Shown here piece by piece: positions 27,423 through 35,052 of a DNA stretch of 64,000 nt. This stretch comes from HGM04593 sp045636545. GTDB taxonomy: Bacteria; Bacteroidota; Bacteroidia; Bacteroidales; Bacteroidaceae. The stretch spans positions 21,351 through 85,350 of the forward strand of contig JAZTXR010000095.1 in the NCBI GenBank assembly GCA_045636545.1, in the 5' to 3' direction. The notes beneath the pieces are model-generated. The model saw nothing but the letters and a program-made list of their open reading frames with translations. It had not been told where the DNA came from and did no database searches. Position numbers and translations under genes: made by a program. Numbering within the stretch: position 1 is the stretch's first letter; every line of letters begins with the position of its first letter.

Positions 27423-27706
27423 TATTTAATTTTAGAGAATATGGCGAGAATTTAGGTACACGTCCTTTGGGTAAGCGTGTCCGTGAATCGTTGCAGCCAT
27501 TGATTGAGCAGAATGACCGTGTCGTGCTTGACTTTACAGGTGTGAATGTTGTGAGCAATTCATTCGCCGATGAATGTATCGCAAAATTGTTGCTGGTAAT
27601 GTCGCTGACAGAACTGAAGAACCGTACAACTTTCCGTGGACTGAATCCGATAGCTTCGGAAAGTGTTTTGACTGCGCTTCGCCGTAGACACCTTGCGATG
27701 GTGTGA
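27416..27706 (+). CDS. STAS-like DUF4325 protein
   Basis: 96 residues. The core VVLDFTGVNVVSNSFADECI resembles the strand-turn-helix around the phosphorylation site of anti-sigma antagonists (STAS), here with SNSF where STAS proteins have the target Ser. This is the DUF4325 type. Such proteins are found next to HATPase genes and are thought to be their partners. The C terminus TFRGLNPIASESVLTALRRR is basic. It is followed by a clear terminator, so the pair is a two-gene operon. The partner-switch role is inferred. Confidence 0.72.
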   Translation: MVIFNFREYGENLGTRPLGKRVRESLQPLIEQNDRVVLDFTGVNVVSNSFADECIAKLLLVMSLTELKNRTTFRGLNPIASESVLTALRRRHLAMV

Positions 27707-27730
27707 ACTTTAATCATTTAACTATACGAA

Positions 27731-27765
27731 AACAGTGGGTCTGATTGGTGACTCGCTGTTTTTTT
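27731..27765 (+). terminator. Terminator of the HATPase/STAS-like operon
   Basis: An 11-bp stem with two wobble pairs (27731-27741 with 27750-27760), 8-nt loop and seven T. Confidence 0.88.
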
Positions 27766-27915
27766 GCTGTACGCCCGGCATTGGCATGTTCAAACGGGTG
27801 AAAGTCACCAATGCGCCACAATGGCTGTGGCTGCTTGCTTTATGGAAGTTGCAGCGAGCAATAGAAACCTTGCGTGAGCAGGCTACCCGTCATTGTTAGG
27901 ATACTACAAGGAATT
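27766..27915 (+). mobile_element. Group II intron 5'-end remnant (domain I)
   Basis: Begins at the T-run of the preceding terminator with TGTACGCCCGGCATTGG, then CGGGTGAAAGTCACC, as at the 5' end of bacterial group II introns. Similarity appears to fade by about 27915, and no reverse transcriptase or 3' end follows. The site behind a terminator agrees with group IIC targeting. Boundaries are approximate. Confidence 0.5.
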
Positions 27916-28019
27916 TCTTTTGTTTTCCTCCTGCTCGTTCTATTGTGTTATCACGTTTGTTTGTAACGGCTTTAACCAAATTTATATATTATTATAATAA
28001 TTAATTCAAGAAAAAAGAG

Positions 28020-28027
28020 TACCTTTG
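28020..28027 (+). promoter_or_regulatory. -7 box of leader RNA copy 2
   Basis: TACCTTTG, full match; no clear -33 box. The RNA begins ~40 nt downstream, the same layout as copy 1. Confidence 0.6.
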
Positions 28028-28067
28028 CAAAGCAATCCTCAAGTAGGGTTGTGACATATTTGAAAGT

Positions 28068-28251
28068 GCATTAGCTTTACTATCCTATCTGATGGGAGCG
28101 TTTTGCTCCGGCAGGGCTTCGGCCTTGTCAAACTTGGCGGTTAAATCAAATGGAAGAATAGTGGCAAAGTTGATGTCCGCGCTGTATGCAGCGTGGGCAA
28201 CTTGCTTATCTATCTTCCGGGTAACGCCAAGACCTCATCAGTGGATAATGT
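28068..28251 (+). ncRNA. Structured leader RNA, copy 2 (family not recognised)
   Basis: Homologue of 21367-21551. Closing helix GCATTA (28068-28073) with TAATGT (28246-28251); long-range helix 28133-28143 with 28222-28231; hairpins include GGAGC/GCTCC, a stem capped by a TTCG loop, and CCGCGCTG/CAGCGTGG. A well-formed terminator hairpin, GTGGATAA (28241-28248) with TTGTCCAC (28256-28263) and seven T, shares TAA (28246-28248) with the closing helix. The two folds therefore partly exclude each other, as in a riboswitch expression platform. The secreted protein gene begins at 28376. Confidence 0.78.
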
Positions 28252-28271
28252 AAGATTGTCCACGTTTTTTT
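28241..28271 (+). terminator. Terminator/attenuator within leader RNA copy 2
   Basis: An 8-bp stem with 7-nt loop followed by seven T, 105 nt before the coding start. It overlaps the 3' strand of the RNA's closing helix, so readthrough could depend on the fold. Confidence 0.65.
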
Positions 28272-28375
28272 ATGCCCTTTTTTGAAGGTAACGCCTCGGC
28301 GGTAACTTGGCCGGCGGCGTGTTTGTCCGGATTGTTTTTTGAAAAAGATATTTATTAACCTAAACAAATTATTTT

Positions 28376-29902
28376 ATGAGAAAATTTACTTTGTTTGTTG
28401 CATCGTTGTTCCTCGCAGTAGGTGCAATGGCGCAGATTACAGATGCTAGTCAGTTGAGTAGCGACAAATGTTACCACATTACATCAAAGGATGGCAACCG
28501 TGGTGCTTTCTATGCACCTGAAGGCGCAGAGTATCTTACAACTTGTGCTGGTACATACAGTAATTATCCTAACGGAAGTATTGGAAAGGATGCCACTTCT
28601 ACTGCTCAGCAGTTCGCATTCGTGGAGTATGATGGCAAGCTCTATCTTTGGAGCGTAAGCGAGAAGAAATTCGCGCAGAAGGATGGCAATTATGTTAAAT
28701 TGGTGAACTCAACATCGGACTTCGTGACAGTTGTTGCTAATGGTTCTTATTTCAACATCAAAATCAACGATACTAACAAGTTGAACTTCTCTGGTGGTTA
28801 TGACTACGGCGTGTATGCTAACTATAATACTGATGATGATGGTAACAACCTTGTAATTACCGAGGCAGGTAGCTTTGACCCAACAGAGGCAATCAGACAG
28901 CTGCTTGGTTTGGAAGATGATATCATCTTTGGTTGGAATACTACAACACCTTGGGAGGATGTCGCTGTAGAGGATTATTCATCTGTTGTATTCAATAACA
29001 ATGCACTCGGCTATGGTATCAAGTGCATTGAAGGCGAGGTTACTGTAGGCGGTGCAAGAACTGCAACTGTAACATTTGCATACACCAATGGCAATTGTGC
29101 ATTGAACGTGTGCGGTGTCGAGGTTGTTGACGAAGCCGGCTATGTTGTTGCAGGTGATTACCATGTCGGTAAGGCCGGTAAGCCTTCGACAAATAATGTT
29201 TATACAGTAAAGGTTGCCGAGGCTGGTACATACAAAGTTCGTTGCTATGCTACATTCGGTTCCAATGATAGAGCCGATGCCACAAACGGAACAATTACAA
29301 TCTCATTTGATAGTGCTGCAGCTGCTGATTTTTCACATAATGTAACTTTCACTGCCGAGTATGCTACACTCCATCTCGGTTATGATGCTGCAATCCCTAC
29401 AGGTGTTGAGGCATACGTTGTAAGCGGCGTTGAAAATGGTTGGGCTATTATGACACAGGTTGAGGGTGTTATCCCTGCTGCAACTCCTGTTATCTTGAAG
29501 AAGGTAGGTGCAGAGGCTGCATACACATTTGCTTACACAGATGCAGCTGCCGCTACTGTCGAGAACAACCTTCTTGAGGGTTCAATCGCTGGCCGTTATG
29601 TAGTTGCTGAAGCTTATGTACTTTCAAGCGGTGCAAACGGCGTAGGTTTCTATGCCGCTGATTTGAATCAGTTGAATGAAACTGCGTTCCTTAACAACGC
29701 AAACAAGGCATATTTGCCTGCAACAGCCGCTGCAAACCTCACTGCTGCGTTCTATGGCTTCAATTGGGATGGCACAACAGGAATAGAGAACGTAGAGGTA
29801 GAGAACGCTTCTAATGTAATCTACGACCTCACAGGCCGTCAGGTTAACGCAGTTGAGCGTGGTATCTACATCATCAACGGCAAGAAAGTGCTGGTTAAGT
29901 AA
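28376..29902 (+). CDS. Secreted modular protein without a recognised catalytic domain
   Basis: 508 residues. Signal peptide ~1-20 (ending GAMAQ). Residues ~22-165 form a beta-rich, trefoil-like module (KCYHITSKDGNRGAFYA). Residues ~183-320 hold one copy of the ~120-residue beta-sandwich found four times in the protein at 21659-26479. Residues ~325-470 are the shared C-terminal module (AEYATLHLGYDAAIPTGVEA), followed by a short sorting tail ending GKKVLVK. It is probably a surface or secreted glycan-binding protein. It is followed by a 12-bp hairpin and a peptide gene, an order repeated at 56730-59683. Confidence 0.7.
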   Translation: MRKFTLFVASLFLAVGAMAQITDASQLSSDKCYHITSKDGNRGAFYAPEGAEYLTTCAGTYSNYPNGSIGKDATSTAQQFAFVEYDGKLYLWSVSEKKFAQKDGNYVKLVNSTSDFVTVVANGSYFNIKINDTNKLNFSGGYDYGVYANYNTDDDGNNLVITEAGSFDPTEAIRQLLGLEDDIIFGWNTTTPWEDVAVEDYSSVVFNNNALGYGIKCIEGEVTVGGARTATVTFAYTNGNCALNVCGVEVVDEAGYVVAGDYHVGKAGKPSTNNVYTVKVAEAGTYKVRCYATFGSNDRADATNGTITISFDSAAAADFSHNVTFTAEYATLHLGYDAAIPTGVEAYVVSGVENGWAIMTQVEGVIPAATPVILKKVGAEAAYTFAYTDAAAATVENNLLEGSIAGRYVVAEAYVLSSGANGVGFYAADLNQLNETAFLNNANKAYLPATAAANLTAAFYGFNWDGTTGIENVEVENASNVIYDLTGRQVNAVERGIYIINGKKVLVK

Positions 29903-29914
29903 AAAATAGTTTCC

Positions 29915-29945
29915 TTAGTGTCTTTAGAGACCTTAAAGACACTAA
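29915..29945 (+). terminator. Hairpin between modular protein gene and peptide gene
   Basis: A perfect 12-bp stem (29915-29926 with 29934-29945). No T-run follows, so it may be an mRNA-stabilising or partial termination hairpin that separates the expression of the two genes. A different hairpin holds the same place at 59465-59488. Confidence 0.5.
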
Positions 29946-29981
29946 AGACTTTAATGACCTTAAAATAAAAAACACAGATAT

Positions 29982-30146
29982 ATGAAAAAGAATTATGTAT
30001 CACCTCTTGCAGTAGAGGTTAGCGTTGTAGCAGAGTCAATGCTCGCTGCATCACTTGCAATCAACAACAATACAACAGTTGATACTTCAGTTGACGGTGC
30101 TCAGCTTGGTGGCAATAGCCGCGGCGAGTGGGGTAACTTGTGGTAA
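29982..30146 (+). CDS. 54-residue peptide, copy A (RiPP-precursor-like, function unknown)
   Basis: Reads MKKNYVSPLAVEVSVVAESM at the N terminus, then LAASLAIN, a Asn/Thr/Asp-rich middle, and a Gly/Trp-rich end QLGGNSRGEWGNLW. It is nearly identical to 59522-59683, differing by one codon insertion and a few substitutions. No ordinary Sec signal peptide is visible: the N-terminal part is only weakly hydrophobic. The split between a constant N-terminal segment and a small polar/Trp C-terminal segment recalls leader-core peptides or small secreted peptides of Bacteroidales. No modification enzyme or peptidase-transporter gene is adjacent. Too short for most gene finders, but conservation of frame and sequence across two loci supports translation. 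Confidence 0.8.
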   Translation: MKKNYVSPLAVEVSVVAESMLAASLAINNNTTVDTSVDGAQLGGNSRGEWGNLW

Positions 30147-30184
30147 TATGGGAATTCCTGTATTGCATTGAATGATAACAGATA

Positions 30185-30208
30185 GGCTGTGCCGGTGACG
30201 GCACGGCC
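30185..30208 (+). terminator. Hairpin after peptide copy A
   Basis: A 10-bp stem with a GTGA loop, one G-T pair, 39 bp after the peptide stop; only a short T-rich tail. Probably a weak terminator. Confidence 0.6.
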
Positions 30209-30269
30209 TTATGTGCCTATAAATAACCAATATTATAATAGACTTATACTAACCTAAATTGTTTTACCT

Positions 30270-33200
30270 ATGAAGAAATTTTTCTCCTTTCTGTTAGCTG
30301 CGTTGTGTCTGTCGACACAGGCGTATGCCGACAAGGTGACTGCTTCGACAACACTGCCTACAGCGGGCAAGCCGGAGCATGTCTACACTATGGTGAGCGG
30401 TAACGGTGCTTATGTAAGCCCCACTACCACTCCTGTTGAGGGTGATGCTGCTAACGGCCTCTTCGCATTCTATGCAGTGGATGGTGTTGACGGCGCGTAC
30501 TACATCTACAGCCACAATGCAAAGCAGTGGCTGAGCTATGACAAGAAGGAAAACTATCCTACCGGTGCCAGCTTTATTAAGATGAGCGACAGCAAGGTAG
30601 AGGGTACTTACTTCAGAGTTGAGAATTATGCCGACGATTTCTATCAGATTTCGCCTTACACCACAGCAGGTAATGCACAGGCTATCTACCTGAATTACTT
30701 TGGTGGCGTGCCTGCTTGCTCGGGCAAGACACTTGGTCTTTGGACCGACAATGGTTCAAAGGACGGTGGTAGCCGCTACACCTTTGCTGAATATGTGATT
30801 GCAGAGCGCACTTACACAATCTCTGTTCCCGAGGGTGTTACATTGGAGATTGGCGGCAAGGTGTATGCCGATGGTTCTACAATCACCGTTGAGGGTACTG
30901 TTGACAAATCAACAATTGCAGTTACTGCTCCCGAGGGTAAGTTCGCGGTCGTGTCGGTGAATGATGTTGAGAACATAATCACTGTCAACGTGGCAACATT
31001 GCCTGTTCTTCCTGCAGTTGAGAAGTATGAGAATGCTTGGGTTTATCCAAAACAGCAGGACAACGTAGGCGCAGCGAATATTTCAGAGGACAATGGCGTT
31101 TATGTGCTCAGCAACAAGGTGCTTGCTGCCGGTTTCATGAAGGTGGGTGAGGCACTTTACTTTGCAGGTAGCGACGCCATGAACCTGGTTGCCGGTACAG
31201 AGCCTTTCACAGTTGCTTTCGGTAACGGCGATAATGTTCCTGCTTCGGCAATGACACTCGTTGATGTAAAGACTGAGACACTCACAGGCGATGCAACAGC
31301 CATTGGTGGTGCTGAGCACTTTAACGGTGTTCAGCTTGTTGCCAACTATGAGTATACATACAAGGGTACAAAGATTGCCATTGTTTGGCGTGCAGTATTG
31401 CGTGACGGTAGCCACTACTTGCGCACCGAGATGGAGCTCACAGGCGTTGATGCTGTCGACATGTACAACGTAATTCCTATGATTTACAATGTTGATACTA
31501 AGGCTGCCGGCTCAACTCCAAAGGTTGTGGGTAACACACGTGGTGCCACAATCGTAAGCAACAGGATTTTCGCCGGTCTTGAGACACCTACAGCATATAA
31601 CACTGTTGGTGAGGCTACAGGTGAAGAGGACGTATGGACTTTGAAGGATACAAAGACAGCTTCTTTGACAGCAACTTCTTGGACACAGGTTGCTGCTGCC
31701 GATGTTCCAAAGCGTGTTGAGGAGGCTACAGGTGCCAACTATCCTAACGTGCTTGCATACAAGATGGAAAATGTTGCCCTCAAGAAGAACCAGAAGATTG
31801 AGATTGAGGTGAAGTACACAAGCGGTAACCACCGTTTGAACTTCGGCGGTGCCGATTTGCTTGCTTCTAACGGTGACATTACAGCAGTTGACTATCACAG
31901 CGGCTATTCCGGCGGCCAGCACAGCAATAATACATTCAGCTATGTTGCTCCATACGACGGTACATTTGATATTCGAGTGTTTGTTGAGAACAAGACCGAG
32001 AGCATCGATGCTTCAAGCACAATGACCGTGAAGGTGTACGAGGCAAAAGAGGGTGTTGTTGTGAACACTGCAGTTGTTGGTATCCAGGGTCGCTGGAGCC
32101 GCAATACAACACTTGCAGCAGGCGAGACCTGGAAGGTTGGTGCTGTTGTAGGTCTCATTGCACAAGATGGTACCGAGGCGAAGGAGAACATCCGCGAGAC
32201 ACAGAAGCGCCGTTCGTTCCTTGCATACAGCGAACGCGAACGTGCAGTGCCCTGGAGAACATTCCCACACTATAACAGCTGGTACGAGCTGAACATCAAC
32301 CGCAACAATGCGGCTCCTGGTCAGGAGCACACTAACTTTACAGCCGAGGATATCCTTGGTGTAATGAGACAGTGGAAGGAGAAGTTCTATGACAAGTATG
32401 GCGAGGGCATTGCAGCCTTTGTAATCGATGACGGTTGGGATTCCTATGGTCCTTGGACATTCCATAAGGGATTCCCTAACGAAATGCGTGATATGTCTGC
32501 ATTGGCTAAAGAAATGGGTGCCGGTGTAGGTGCTTGGCTGGGCCCTGTGGGTGGTTACGGTCAGAGCGGTAACTATCGTCGTGCTTACTGGAACGGCAAG
32601 GGTGGCATGCAGCTCTCTAACCCTGCTTATTATCAGACATATCTTGCTGCTGCAAATAACCTTGTATGCCAGCAGGATGGCGTTCCCGGTTACCAGCTTG
32701 GCAGTGACAACTATGTATTCTTTAAGTTCGACGGTATCTCGGGACAGTTCTCGGCTGTAGGCCCCGATGCCGGTGATACAGGTAACGAGAATGCCGAGGG
32801 TATCATCCGTCTCGAGCAGTACGTGCGTGAGAACATGCGTGAGGATATCTTCTTCAACACAACTGTAGGTACATGGGCTTCACCGTTCTGGTATCAGATT
32901 TCAGATGCTACATGGCGCCAAGAGAATGACCACGATCGCATTGGTAACAACAGCATCAACCGCGAGAACTGGATTACATACCGTGACCGTCTGGTTTATC
33001 AGAACTATGTGCAGAACTCACCATTGTGTCCAATCAATACTTTGATGACTCACGGATTCATTCTTTCAGAGGATGGTCCTCCGGCAGGTGATTCAAGAGA
33101 TTACAATGCTGTTCTTCGCGAACTCCGTTGCGCATTCGTCTGCGGTTCGGGTATTGTAGAGCTTTACACCAATTGCAATTTGATGAATAGCATCAACGAT

Positions 33201-34913
33201 GGTAAACTTTGGGAGGATGTTGCCGAGTGCGTAGCTTGGCAGAAGAAGAACGCCGATGTATTGCCCGATGCCCACTGGGTGGGTGGCAATCCTTGGACAG
33301 GTTCGGCACAGGAGGTTTACGGTTGGGCTTCTTGGAACGGCGCAAAGGCTACTCTTGCATTGCGCAACGGTTCTAACAGCCAGCAGACCTACACTTTCAC
33401 ACTCCGTCAGGCTCTTGAGATTCCTGCAAACATCACAGGTGCAATCATCCTCAACAAGTCGTTCAAGGTGCAGAATGCTCTCAGCGGTTTGACCGAGGGT
33501 GTTGCCATTGACATTGACCAGCAGTTGACAGTTACATTGCCAGGTAGCACAGTTTATGCATTCGACGGCGTGAACAGCGACCCTTCACAGGTTCCTTTCG
33601 AGGTGGTTGACTACTCTCCAAAGAAGGCCGAGGCTATCGAGACAATCAAGATTAATTTCAACAGCGAGGCTGCAGGTGAGTTCAACCCATACGAGATGAG
33701 CAAGTTCATGAAGTTCAAGCAGGGCAACAATGTTGCAAGCGGCATTTCAAACTATGTTGTCGAGGGTGCACTGCTCACTGTTACTTTGAGTACAAAGGTT
33801 ACTGCTCCGGGTGAGTACAAACTGGTTATCCCAGAGGGCCTCATCACACGTGCAAGCGACGGTCGTGCATTTGCCGGTGAACTCGCTTTCACAATCACAG
33901 CTCCCGAGGCAATCGTTGTGAAGTCTGTTTCTCCAAGCGAGGATGTATACTCACTCAAGACCATTGAACTTACATTCAACAAAGAGCTTGTTGCTGCCGA
34001 GGCTGCCGCTGCAGTTGTTCTCAAGAACGCTGCCGGTGAGGTTGTTGCAAGCGCTTCATACACTGTCGAGGGCAAGGTGTTGACTTTGACACTCGACAAT
34101 GAGGTTACAACTCCAGGCGAGTACACACTCGTTATCCCCGAGGGTGCCATCGTTGGTGCAGCTGTTGGCGATGCTTTCAGCGGCGAGGTGGTTGTAACTG
34201 TTGAGGAGTTCGACGTTTATGAGCCACGCAACATTGGCAACAAGACACGCACTGACCGTAACATCAACGGCATCAGCATCACAAAAGAGGATGGCGAAGT
34301 GTTGAGCTATGCACTCGATGCAACACAGAAGTCACTCGACTATGTGAACCTCGCAACCGGTGAGGTGTCGGTAAGCATTGATGTGGCTCCCGGTGAGACA
34401 CTGACACCTTCTGTTGATGCAGCCGGTATTTGGGTGCACTTCTATGTGTTCGTAGACAAGGAGGGTGACGGCTTTACTGCAGGTGTCGCAGCCGATGGCT
34501 ACACTCCGACAGGTGACCTTGTGTCATACTCTTTCTACAACAACGATGCTGCAAGCGACGAGAGCGGCTGGAACAGTGTTGGTACTGTAATTACCGGTGG
34601 TGACCGCAACAAACCTTCTTTGCCCGCATTCACAGCGCCCGAGCAGGCCGGTACATACCGTCTCCGTCTCAAGCAGGACTGGTGTAACATTGACCCACAG
34701 GGTGATGCCGATGGCAAGTTCGGTGATTTCAAGCAGAACGGTGGCCAAATCATCGACCTCTACCTCAATGTTACCGAGGCTACAGGCGTTGAGGTTGTGA
34801 AAGGTGAAAACGGAAATGTGAAAGTTGTCTATGACCTTGCAGGCCGCAAGCTCGAGAACATCACAGCACCGGGCTTCTACATTGTAAATGGCAAAAAGGT
34901 GCTTGTGAAGTAA
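30270..34913 (+). CDS. Large secreted putative alpha-glycosidase paralogue with SbsA-like Ig and GEVED-like modules
   Basis: 1547 residues. Signal peptide ~1-20. Residues ~25-180 are a trefoil-like module, ~265-465 the same beta domain as in the 21659 protein, and ~480-590 a single copy of the beta-sandwich module. The barrel at ~600-1000 contains FVIDDGWD (D720-D724) and FFKFDGI (D821), in line with GH27/GH36-type catalysis. Two SbsA-like Ig domains (~1110-1205 and 1210-1315, each with GEYxLVIPEG) and a GEVED-like domain (~1320-1510) follow, then a short sorting tail ending GKKVLVK. No separate promoter was found, so it may be read from the upstream transcript. Substrate not determinable. 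Confidence 0.72.
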   Translation: MKKFFSFLLAALCLSTQAYADKVTASTTLPTAGKPEHVYTMVSGNGAYVSPTTTPVEGDAANGLFAFYAVDGVDGAYYIYSHNAKQWLSYDKKENYPTGASFIKMSDSKVEGTYFRVENYADDFYQISPYTTAGNAQAIYLNYFGGVPACSGKTLGLWTDNGSKDGGSRYTFAEYVIAERTYTISVPEGVTLEIGGKVYADGSTITVEGTVDKSTIAVTAPEGKFAVVSVNDVENIITVNVATLPVLPAVEKYENAWVYPKQQDNVGAANISEDNGVYVLSNKVLAAGFMKVGEALYFAGSDAMNLVAGTEPFTVAFGNGDNVPASAMTLVDVKTETLTGDATAIGGAEHFNGVQLVANYEYTYKGTKIAIVWRAVLRDGSHYLRTEMELTGVDAVDMYNVIPMIYNVDTKAAGSTPKVVGNTRGATIVSNRIFAGLETPTAYNTVGEATGEEDVWTLKDTKTASLTATSWTQVAAADVPKRVEEATGANYPNVLAYKMENVALKKNQKIEIEVKYTSGNHRLNFGGADLLASNGDITAVDYHSGYSGGQHSNNTFSYVAPYDGTFDIRVFVENKTESIDASSTMTVKVYEAKEGVVVNTAVVGIQGRWSRNTTLAAGETWKVGAVVGLIAQDGTEAKENIRETQKRRSFLAYSERERAVPWRTFPHYNSWYELNINRNNAAPGQEHTNFTAEDILGVMRQWKEKFYDKYGEGIAAFVIDDGWDSYGPWTFHKGFPNEMRDMSALAKEMGAGVGAWLGPVGGYGQSGNYRRAYWNGKGGMQLSNPAYYQTYLAAANNLVCQQDGVPGYQLGSDNYVFFKFDGISGQFSAVGPDAGDTGNENAEGIIRLEQYVRENMREDIFFNTTVGTWASPFWYQISDATWRQENDHDRIGNNSINRENWITYRDRLVYQNYVQNSPLCPINTLMTHGFILSEDGPPAGDSRDYNAVLRELRCAFVCGSGIVELYTNCNLMNSINDGKLWEDVAECVAWQKKNADVLPDAHWVGGNPWTGSAQEVYGWASWNGAKATLALRNGSNSQQTYTFTLRQALEIPANITGAIILNKSFKVQNALSGLTEGVAIDIDQQLTVTLPGSTVYAFDGVNSDPSQVPFEVVDYSPKKAEAIETIKINFNSEAAGEFNPYEMSKFMKFKQGNNVASGISNYVVEGALLTVTLSTKVTAPGEYKLVIPEGLITRASDGRAFAGELAFTITAPEAIVVKSVSPSEDVYSLKTIELTFNKELVAAEAAAAVVLKNAAGEVVASASYTVEGKVLTLTLDNEVTTPGEYTLVIPEGAIVGAAVGDAFSGEVVVTVEEFDVYEPRNIGNKTRTDRNINGISITKEDGEVLSYALDATQKSLDYVNLATGEVSVSIDVAPGETLTPSVDAAGIWVHFYVFVDKEGDGFTAGVAADGYTPTGDLVSYSFYNNDAASDESGWNSVGTVITGGDRNKPSLPAFTAPEQAGTYRLRLKQDWCNIDPQGDADGKFGDFKQNGGQIIDLYLNVTEATGVEVVKGENGNVKVVYDLAGRKLENITAPGFYIVNGKKVLVK

Positions 34914-34919
34914 TGCCCA

Positions 34920-34988
34920 TGTTGTCATTACGAGCGTAGCGAAGGGCCTCTGGAACGAGTGGGATATCTCACGTACGGTCGATATGAC
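34920..34988. repeat. Intergenic inverted-repeat element
   Basis: TGTCATTACGAGCGTAGCGA at one end and GGTCGATATGACAAT at the other give a short imperfect inverted repeat (TGTCAT / ATGACA). It resembles the core of the MITE-like elements at 38493 and 44852, but without their terminal repeats. Confidence 0.5.
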
Positions 34989-35004
34989 AATATTTAGAAT
35001 AATC

Positions 35005-35034
35005 AATCAGCACGCGCCGCGGCGCGTGCTGATT
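35005..35034. terminator. Terminator after the second large enzyme gene
   Basis: A perfect 14-bp GC-rich stem (35005-35018 with 35021-35034) followed by TTTCATCTT. Confidence 0.82.
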
Positions 35035-35052
35035 TCATCTTAAAAGTACTTT

